Positions 49,123 to 64,000 of a stretch of DNA of 64,000 bases are shown piece after piece. Every line of letters begins with the position of its first letter. Position 1 is the first letter of the stretch. A program made the position numbers and the translations under genes. The stretch is taken from the NCBI GenBank assembly GCA_963774075.1, contig CAVZDP010000001.1:62001-126000 (forward strand), in the 5' to 3' direction. Origin of the DNA: JBBQNR01 sp963774075 (GTDB taxonomy: Bacteria; Actinomycetota; Thermoleophilia; Solirubrobacterales; JBBDJG01). The notes under the pieces were generated by a model, which was not told the DNA's origin, searched no databases, and saw only the letters and a program-made list of their open reading frames with translations.

Positions 49123-49515
49123 GTGGCAACCAAGGTCAGTACCGAGGATTGGATCGAGGAGCTGAAGAGCATCTCGGTGATCGAGCTGTCCGAGCGCATC
49201 AAGGCGCTCGAGGAGGAATTCGGCGTCTCTGCCACGGCGGTCGCCGCTGCGGCTCCGGCTACCGCCGCCCCGTCGGGCGATGGTGCGGGCGCGGAGGAGG
49301 AGAAGTCGACGTTCGACGTCGTCCTCACCGGCGCCGGCGACAAGAAGATCCAGGTCATCAAGGTCGTCCGGGCGGCGACCGGCCTGGGCCTGAAGGAGGC
49401 CAAGGCTCTCGTCGATGAGCACCCCAAGGCCGTGAAGGAGGGCCTGGAGAAGGACGAGGCCGACAAGTTGAAGGGCGAGCTCGAGGAGGCCGGAGCTTCC
49501 GTAGAGTTGAAGTAG
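49123..49515 (+). CDS. rplL: 50S ribosomal protein L7/L12
   Basis: 130 residues from a GTG, 2 bases after rplJ. The N-terminal dimer domain (WIEELKSISVIELSERIKAL), the Ala-rich hinge (AAAAPATAAPSGDG) and the C-terminal factor-binding domain (FDVVLTGAGDKKIQVIKVVR, GLGLKEAKALVDEHPKAVKE) are all present. It forms the ribosomal stalk that recruits elongation factors. Normal length and order. Confidence 0.97.
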   Translation: MATKVSTEDWIEELKSISVIELSERIKALEEEFGVSATAVAAAAPATAAPSGDGAGAEEEKSTFDVVLTGAGDKKIQVIKVVRAATGLGLKEAKALVDEHPKAVKEGLEKDEADKLKGELEEAGASVELK

Positions 49516-49593
49516 GCGCCCCGCCCGTTCAGGGCCGGATCAGATAGATTTGGGAAGAAGCCCGATCCCGTCCGAGGCCATCCGGGGGTGTGG

Positions 49594-49599
49594 TAACCT
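49594..49599 (+). promoter_or_regulatory. candidate -10 box for rpoB-rpoC
   Basis: TAACCT lies 92 bases before the rpoB TTG in the 170-base gap after rplL. A separate promoter for rpoBC after rplL would be normal, but the evidence here is the hexamer only. Confidence 0.3.
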
Positions 49600-49685
49600 A
49601 GCCGGTTGCGCCTTTTGGCCTGCCCTTTTTCGCCAAGCCCATTCGTCAGCCGTCGTCCCAGCCGACTTTATAAGGAGTCGCCCCT

Positions 49686-57304
<7,619 letters not shown>

Positions 57305-57315
57305 CCAGGACTAGA

Positions 57316-57340
57316 CGAGGGCGGCGACCAGCCGCCCTCG
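57316..57340 (+). terminator. hairpin terminator after rpoC
   Basis: CGAGGGCGGC, loop GACCA and GCCGCCCTCG form a perfect 10-bp GC-rich stem 11 bases after the rpoC stop. No T-run follows. It also faces the 3' end of the convergent gene at 57387, so it may serve both. Confidence 0.6.
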
Positions 57341-57386
57341 CCGCCGTTAATCGGAAGGTCCCGGGTGCTAGATGGCACCACAACCT

Positions 57387-57890
57387 TCAGCGAGCAAGTT
57401 GGCCTGCCCACGCCAGGAGCTCCTCCACGTGGGCGTCCTCTATCCCGATGTGGCTCGGGGTGCTGACCAGTAGCGTCGGGCCCGGGCGGGACGCGGCCCA
57501 GCCTCGGCAGCTCTCGTCGTGGTTGTCGTCTATCCAGGCCAGGGGACGACTCTGGCCCACGAAGGCGTCGATCGCGCCTATCTTCCAGTGGCAGCTCCCG
57601 TAGCTGGGGGCGCAGTCGAAGCTCAGGCAGGGAAGCTCGCCGGGGAGGCCGAGTAGGACGGGTAGGTACTCGTTGGCCGTTTCCTCCCATCCGGTGGCCC
57701 AGACGAGCTCGTAGCGCTCAGCGAGAAGCAGCAGCCGCCTGCCGGCATCCCGGGATATGTAGTGCAGCACCCCGTTGACCGAGTGGAATGCGCCGGCCGG
57801 CATCGCGTCTTGTGCGAATCCGAACAGACTTATGACCCCGTCGACATCGACCAGCAATACAGGCTTGTGGCTTAGGTGTTCCTTAGACAC
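57387..57890 (-). CDS. HAD-like hydrolase domain protein
   Basis: 167 residues from a GTG at 57890; the frame extends to 58010, but a -10-like box sits 7 bases before this GTG, pointing to a leaderless start. The nucleophile motif is KPVLLVDVDGVISLFGF (DVDG), then RYELVWATGWEETANEYLPV as the second motif and LAWIDDNHDESCRGW as the acidic metal-binding end. This is the small HAD type without a cap, often annotated as a phosphatase. The substrate is unknown. It is convergent with rpoC. Confidence 0.72.
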   Translation of the reverse strand: MSKEHLSHKPVLLVDVDGVISLFGFAQDAMPAGAFHSVNGVLHYISRDAGRRLLLLAERYELVWATGWEETANEYLPVLLGLPGELPCLSFDCAPSYGSCHWKIGAIDAFVGQSRPLAWIDDNHDESCRGWAASRPGPTLLVSTPSHIGIEDAHVEELLAWAGQLAR

Positions 57891-57897
57891 GCCTATC

Positions 57898-57903
57898 AGG
57901 GTA
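57898..57903 (-). promoter_or_regulatory. candidate -10 box giving a leaderless mRNA
   Basis: On the minus strand TACCCT ends 7 bases before the GTG at 57890, with no ribosome binding site. It matches the pattern before the starts at 13179, 15942 and 58992. Confidence 0.4.
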
Positions 57904-58057
57904 TGTTGTCCAAGACGAGCGGCGTCGGGGGACGTTTCCAACCGGTCGTATGTCCAGCATCCGGGGTGTTTCGTCAACCGCGTAGGGAAAGCCACCGAAA
58001 GATCGAACAAGGCGTCGAACCCGCTTGCCTGACCTTCCTAACTTTTCCGTGAACTTG

Positions 58058-58927
58058 ATGACTCCACACTTCGGGCTGCTGCTCGCCCTCTTCTGTGCGG
58101 CGGCCACCAACCTGGCCTTCCTGTGGAAGCACAAGGGCGCCGTGGCCGCTCCCGAGGTCGACATGCGCCACCCGGTGAAGAGCGCGGCCGGTCTCTTCCG
58201 GTCGAAGTGGTTCGCCGTGGGCTTCTTGGTGGCCGTGGGCGCTTGGGTCCTGCACGTCGGCGCGCTTGCTCTTGCCCCTATCTCCCTCGTTCAGGCCGTC
58301 ATCTCGGGCGGGCTCGTGCTGCTTGCCGTGATCGCCGAGCGTTGGTTCGGATTCTCGCTCGGCCGCCGTCAGTGGTGGGGCGTCGGCCTCACCGCCGCAG
58401 GGCTTGCCTTCCTCGGGCTCACGGCTCAGAGCGGCATGAACGGCTCGCACTCGAGCTACTCGATCTCGGCCATGATCGCCTTCGAGGGCGGCATGATCGT
58501 GATCGGGACGCTGCTGCTGCTCTCTCACAGGGTCGAGCGCGTCCGTCACCGCCACGGCGTCCTGCTCGGAGCCGCCGCCGGCATCCTCTTCGGCGTCTCC
58601 GACGTCGCGATCAAGGCGCTCTCCGGCACCGTGCCGGGCGATCCCATGACGCTCTTCGGGCCGTGGACCCTCGTCGCCCTGATCGCCTCGGTGGGCGCGT
58701 TCTACGCTTCCGCTCGCGGCCTGCAGGTCGGAGAGGGCGTCTCGGTGATCACGCTCACGTCCGTGGCCGCCAACGCCTCGGCGATCCTCGGCGGCGTGCT
58801 CGTCTTCGGCGATCCGCTCGGCAGCGACGCGCTCGCGATCGCCGGCCGCAGCGCAGCCTTCGCCCTCGTGATCGCAGCGGCCGCGCTCATGCCGGCGCCG
58901 CTTCGCGCAGCGCGCCAGACTGCTTAG
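58058..58927 (+). CDS. DMT-superfamily (EamA-like) transporter
   Basis: 289 residues from the ATG at 58058; GTG 58049 and TTG 58025 share the frame. Nine to ten hydrophobic spans occur in two halves, the first starting FGLLLALFCAAATNLAFLWK and the second after RHRHGVLLGAAAGILFGVSD. PISLVQAVISGGLVLLAVIA resembles the first-repeat end of EamA-like permeases. Substrates of this superfamily are varied. It stands alone between rpoC and rpsL. Confidence 0.8.
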   Translation: MTPHFGLLLALFCAAATNLAFLWKHKGAVAAPEVDMRHPVKSAAGLFRSKWFAVGFLVAVGAWVLHVGALALAPISLVQAVISGGLVLLAVIAERWFGFSLGRRQWWGVGLTAAGLAFLGLTAQSGMNGSHSSYSISAMIAFEGGMIVIGTLLLLSHRVERVRHRHGVLLGAAAGILFGVSDVAIKALSGTVPGDPMTLFGPWTLVALIASVGAFYASARGLQVGEGVSVITLTSVAANASAILGGVLVFGDPLGSDALAIAGRSAAFALVIAAAALMPAPLRAARQTA

Positions 58928-58977
58928 CCGCGAATTTGTGCAGGGAGTCCTCCTCGAGGACGATTCCCGAGCCTTGC

Positions 58978-58983
58978 TACCAT
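58978..58983 (+). promoter_or_regulatory. candidate -10 box for rpsL-rpsG, probably leaderless
   Basis: TACCAT ends 8 bases before the rpsL GTG, in the context CCTTGCTACCATCGCGCC shared with the rplJ and fusA boxes. No ribosome binding site lies between it and the GTG, so the mRNA may start at or next to the start codon. Confidence 0.5.
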
Positions 58984-58991
58984 CGCGCCCC

Positions 58992-59387
58992 GTGCCCAGC
59001 ATCAATCAGCTCGTCCGCAAGAGCCGCAACCGCCCGCGCAAGAAGGTTTCCACGCCCGGGCTGAAGTCGAGCCAGGGCGGCAAGCGCCGGCTCGCCGCTC
59101 CTCAGCGACGCGGAGTGTGCACGCGGGTGTATACGACGACGCCGAAGAAGCCCAACTCTGCGTTGCGCAAGGTCGCGCGCGTACGCCTGACGAACGGGAT
59201 GGAGGTCACCGCCTACATCCCGGGCGAAGGACACAACCTGCAGGAGCACTCGGTGGTGCTCGTCCGCGGGGGTCGCGTCAAGGACCTGCCGGGCGTGCGC
59301 TACAAGGTCGTGCGCGGGACCCTCGACGCCGCCGGCGTCTCGGACCGCAAGAAGGCCCGCTCGCAGTACGGCGTCAAGGCCAGCTGA
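58992..59387 (+). CDS. rpsL: 30S ribosomal protein S12
   Basis: 131 residues from the GTG at 58992 (the frame continues to 58938, but S12 starts with PSINQLVRKSRNRPRKK). VYTTTPKKPNSALRKVARVR and GEGHNLQEHSVVLVRGGRVK then DLPGVRYKVVRG are the conserved streptomycin-site loops; the two key lysines (E. coli 43 and 88) are present. S12 lies at the decoding centre. rpsG follows after 10 bases. Confidence 0.97.
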   Translation: MPSINQLVRKSRNRPRKKVSTPGLKSSQGGKRRLAAPQRRGVCTRVYTTTPKKPNSALRKVARVRLTNGMEVTAYIPGEGHNLQEHSVVLVRGGRVKDLPGVRYKVVRGTLDAAGVSDRKKARSQYGVKAS

Positions 59388-59397
59388 CCGCCCAAGG

Positions 59398-59868
59398 ATG
59401 CCTCGCCGAGGAGGGATAACACCGCGTCCGCTCGAGCCGGACCACGTGCACAACAGCCGGCTCGTCCAGCAGGTGATCAACAAGGTGATGCAGGGCGGCA
59501 AGAAGTCCGTGGCCGAGAAGATCACCTACGACGCGCTCGACATTCTCGCGAGGAAGACGGGCAAGGACCCGATCGAGGCGCTCGAGCACTCGATCAAAGT
59601 CCTCACTCCGGTGCTCGAGGTGCGGTCACGCAGGGTCGGAGGTGCCACCTACCAGGTACCGGTCGAGGTGCCCGCGAGGCGCGCTCGCACGCTCGCGGTG
59701 CGCTGGCTCGTCGAGTACGCCCGCAACCGGCGCGAGAAGTCGATGTCCGAGCGGCTCGCAAACGAGCTCGCCGACGCGTCCGAGCAGCAGGGCGACGCCT
59801 ACAAGCGCAAGGACGACATCTACCGCATGGCGCAGGCCAACAAGGCCTTCGCCCACTACCGCTGGTAG
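59398..59868 (+). CDS. rpsG: 30S ribosomal protein S7
   Basis: 156 residues, normal. It starts MPRRGGITPRPLEPDHVHNS and includes LVQQVINKVMQGGKKSVAEK, RRVGGATYQVPVEVPARRAR and the end RMAQANKAFAHYRW. S7 starts assembly of the 30S head. In most bacteria fusA follows directly; here two minus-strand genes and a leader separate them by 2.3 kb. Confidence 0.97.
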   Translation: MPRRGGITPRPLEPDHVHNSRLVQQVINKVMQGGKKSVAEKITYDALDILARKTGKDPIEALEHSIKVLTPVLEVRSRRVGGATYQVPVEVPARRARTLAVRWLVEYARNRREKSMSERLANELADASEQQGDAYKRKDDIYRMAQANKAFAHYRW

Positions 59869-60051
59869 CGCCCGACCCCGGTCGCTATCTCGATCCGGGC
59901 ATAACCACCCCGTCGGGCGCGCGAGGCGCGCGTCGATCCGCACGAGACTCCGCACGTAACGCTAGGCGATCGATTTAGGCGCCCTCGACCGGCGGCACTG
60001 CCGGCGCCGGCCCAACAGACTCGGAATACCAGGCCGGCTCCGCCGGGCACC

Positions 60052-61372
60052 TCAGTCACGTGAGCCGGCTGCGCCCCCTTCGGGGGCTACGCCGTCTCTC
60101 GTCATAACCAGATCAGCGGCCAGCGTCTCGAGATCGCGCCCGTGCGGCTCGATCGAAACCAAGGCGAAGCCGAGCGCGACCAGCACTGAGAAACCGGCCA
60201 GGAACAGGAACGCCGGCTCCTGCGCCGCGAGGGTGGCCTCCGGATCCACGAGGTCGCCCGTTCCGGCGATCAGTGCGACTCCGAGTGGTCCCACGATCCG
60301 CCCCACCCCGCTGACGGCCCACGCCAGACCCATCCCGTGTGTCCGCAGGCGCGTCGGAAACACCTCCGGCGTGTAGGGGGCGAGGTTCGCGAAGCCGCCG
60401 TCAACGAAGAAGGCCGCGGCCACGAGCCACACGAGGAAGAGGGGGATGCCGGCGACCTTTGAGGTGCCGCTGAACGCGGCGGCGGCCAGGAGCGGTGGCG
60501 CTCCAAGGCCCATGACGAGCCCGCAGGTGCGGCGGCCCAGGCGCTGGGGTGCGAACGAGAAGAAGAGGCGGCCACCGAAGGAGCCGAGCGTCACGAAGAC
60601 GAACAGGAGCGCGGCCTCGTCGGTGTCGATGTCGAGAATCCGCTCGAGGATCGCTGTATCGGCTGCCCTGTCCCTCGGGACTGGGAGGCGCTTCGAGCGA
60701 GAGCTCCTCTTCGTCGCGCTCGAGGAGCCACGCGATCACGCTGCGAGCCTCCTCCAGGCGGCCCTGATCCGCCAGCCAGCGAGGCGATTCCGGCACGTAG
60801 CGCCAAACGAAGATCGCGAGCAGCGCCGGCAGCACTCCGACCCCGAAAAGCGGCCGCCAGCCGATCGCCGGGATCAACACGGCGGCAGCGATGGCGGCCG
60901 CCATGATCCCGATCGGCACCATGGCCGTGGTGACGAAGCCCGCGACCTGTGTGCGCAGGCGCGTGGGAGTGAACTCGAGCGTGAGAGGCAGCGCTATCAC
61001 AGCAACGCCCGCCACGCCGGCGCCGACGACGAAGCGAAGGGCGGCCAGGTACCACCAGCCATTGTCGGGCGCGGCGGCGAGGGCGCCCGTCGCGAGGGAG
61101 AAGGTGAGGATGCCGGCGATCAGTGGCCGTCTGCGGCCGAGGTGGTCTCCCGCGCGTCCCCACGCGACGCTGCCGAAGATCGCGCCGACGCCGGCGCTCA
61201 GGAGCACGATCGCGGTCTCGCCGAAGGTCAGGTCCCACTCGTCGGCGATCTCCGGCACCACGAAAGCGATCAGGAAGAAATCGAACAGGTGCAGGACCGC
61301 GCCCACCATCACCGCGATCGCGAGCAGGTAGAAGCGGCGACTCAGCGGCGCTGCGTCGAGCGCCTCGAGCAT
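60052..61372 (-). pseudogene. MFS transporter (sugar/metabolite:H+ symporter type) broken by a frameshift
   Basis: Two minus-strand frames together make one MFS protein. The first (from ATG 61372) covers the N-terminal six spans with motif A GRAGDHLGRRRPLIAG and PESPRWLADQGRLEEARSVI. After LSLEAPPSPEGQ it goes off frame near 60672-60675. The other frame continues naturally (ADTAILERILDIDTDEAALL, then motif A of the second half, GGRLFFSFAPQRLGRR) to the stop at 60052. Removing one base from the GGG of GAGGGACAGGG restores PSPEDRAADTAILE. It could be a true pseudogene or a sequencing error. It probably shares a transcript with the membrane protein at 61393. Confidence 0.78.
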
Positions 61373-61392
61373 GCCGGGACGGTGTTCTGTGG

Positions 61393-61941
61393 CTATCTCT
61401 CCGCTCTCTGCCGGCCGAAGCGCAGCAGCAAGGCGAGCGCCCCGCCACCGACGAGCGTCAGGACCCCGCCCGCGACCTCCACCCAGAAGCCTGCGGCCGG
61501 CTTGGCCTCCGCGATGCGGGCGTCGGTGGTCAGGCCCGAGGATGTCGCGTCGGGCAGATCGCCGAGGAAGGCAACCGCAAGGCCCGCAACGCCGAGCACC
61601 GCGGCAGCCGCGGCAGGTGGCCAGGCGCCGGTGCTGCGGGCGGCGAGCGTGGCCGCGATGGCCGCCGCTCCCGCGATCAGCAGGGCATAAGAGTGGTTGG
61701 CGCCGCCGGTTTGCTCCTGGATCACGACGACTCCGCGCTCGACCCGGTAGACGTCGAGGAACTCCGCCACGATGAAGAGCCCGCCTCCGAGGAGCGCGAT
61801 CGCAGTCGCCACCTCGAGGCGGCGGCCGGCCACCAGGCGGCGACTACCTCTGAGGCCGGAGCGAAGGGCCGCGCCGGCCCGCTCCCAGAGCGCCTCCCAG
61901 CCCTCTGGGGAAGGCGTGCGGGCGTCCCTGGGAGGGCTCAT
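61393..61941 (-). CDS. four-span membrane protein, unknown function
   Basis: 182 residues from the ATG at 61941, preceded by AGGGG; the frame extends to 62067 but runs into the fusA leader. About four spans are seen: VATAIALLGGGLFIVAEFLD, YALLIAGAAAIAATLAA, AAAAAVLGVAGLAVAFLGDL and AAGFWVEVAGGVLTLVGGGA. The first and second are joined by VYRVERGVVVIQEQTGGANH. The N-terminus is soluble and basic. No family is recognised. It ends 20 bases before the MFS gene starts, on the same strand, and is divergent from fusA. Confidence 0.68.
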   Translation of the reverse strand: MSPPRDARTPSPEGWEALWERAGAALRSGLRGSRRLVAGRRLEVATAIALLGGGLFIVAEFLDVYRVERGVVVIQEQTGGANHSYALLIAGAAAIAATLAARSTGAWPPAAAAAVLGVAGLAVAFLGDLPDATSSGLTTDARIAEAKPAAGFWVEVAGGVLTLVGGGALALLLRFGRQRAER

Positions 61942-61949
61942 ACCCCTGC

Positions 61950-61955
61950 TATCAT
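61950..61955 (+). promoter_or_regulatory. candidate -10 box for the fusA leader
   Basis: TATCAT in CCCTGCTATCATCGCCG, matching the contexts before rpsL and rplJ. It sits 235 bases before fusA, so the transcript would have a long leader containing the terminator at 62091. Confidence 0.45.
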
Positions 61956-62090
61956 CGCCGAACGTCTCCAGGGGCGCTTTACAGCTTGCCGGCGCGGAAA
62001 AAGCGTGCGGCTGAAGGCCCCTCGAAGGCACTGTCGAACAATGGAGGCCGAGGCACGATAGGACCAATCGGGCACTGAGCGCTTAGCGGG

Positions 62091-62114
62091 GAGCCCGGTG
62101 GGGCTCTTTTTTTT
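62091..62114 (+). terminator. intrinsic terminator in the fusA leader
   Basis: GAGCCC, loop GGTG and GGGCTC form a perfect 6-bp stem followed by eight Ts: the clearest intrinsic terminator in the window. It lies 73 bases before the fusA ATG and 136 bases after the candidate promoter, so it either ends a short RNA or attenuates fusA. Confidence 0.8.
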
Positions 62115-62187
62115 GACTCGCCTCGGACCGCTCACCCTCAACCAAGACTCCTCCCAAGACTCCTCCAACCACCTCGGACCAAACCTG

Positions 62188-64000
<1,813 letters not shown>

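Overview
The window comes from a high-GC, monoderm-type actinobacterium, most likely of the class Thermoleophilia (Solirubrobacterales/Gaiellales-like). This rests on the GC content, frequent GTG and TTG starts, actinobacterial-style L10, L33 and RpoB/RpoC proteins, and a secreted PKD-domain protein whose C-terminal Cys-containing domain I recognise from Thermoleophilia. No rRNA, tRNA, CRISPR array, transposase or replication origin was recognised.

Layout. (a) 1-3.7 kb: a coiled-coil gene, then rpmG-secE-nusG-rplK-rplA. (b) 3.7-46.3 kb: a large surface-glycan locus lying exactly where rplJ would normally follow rplA. (c) 46.3-57.3 kb: an ECF sigma factor, a paralogue of the first coiled-coil gene, an L10 leader with an internal terminator, then rplJ-rplL-rpoB-rpoC. 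(d) 57.3-62.1 kb: a HAD-like phosphatase, a DMT transporter, rpsL-rpsG, and a membrane protein plus a frameshifted MFS transporter on the opposite strand. (e) 62.2-64 kb: a leader with an intrinsic terminator, then fusA, cut by the window end. No gene-free stretch exceeds 300 bases; the longest are 46949-47232, 43276-43527 and 61942-62187.

The glycan locus encodes an apparently complete Wzx/Wzy-type pathway. It has a Wzz/BY-kinase co-polymerase (4740), a WbaP-like initiating phosphoglycosyl transferase (35364), several glycosyltransferases (18561, 22022, 23051, 26458, 36811), a flippase (24257) and an O-antigen-ligase/polymerase-like protein (37980). Precursor genes fall into modules. A minus-strand operon makes a nonulosonic acid: oxygenase, CMP-nonulosonate synthetase/PseG fusion, methyltransferase, NeuB synthase and a degenerate nucleotidyltransferase-like protein. 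A plus-strand operon makes CMP-Kdo (kdsB-kdsD-kdsA) and ends in a glycosyltransferase. A DegT aminotransferase with a Gfo/Idh dehydrogenase probably makes an amino sugar. An adenylation enzyme-ACP-GNAT-AAC(3)-like operon probably acylates a sugar. A polymer-processing group has two secreted lyase-like paralogues around a CE4-like deacetylase. No outer-membrane exporter is seen, which fits a monoderm cell.

The most unusual points are Kdo genes in an apparent monoderm without kdsC, a NeuA-PseG fusion beside them, a HAD-class IV aminotransferase fusion, insertion of the whole locus between L1 and L10 genes next to paralogous coiled-coil genes, and terminator-containing leaders before rplJ and fusA. 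All calls are from reading the sequence; no database search was run.
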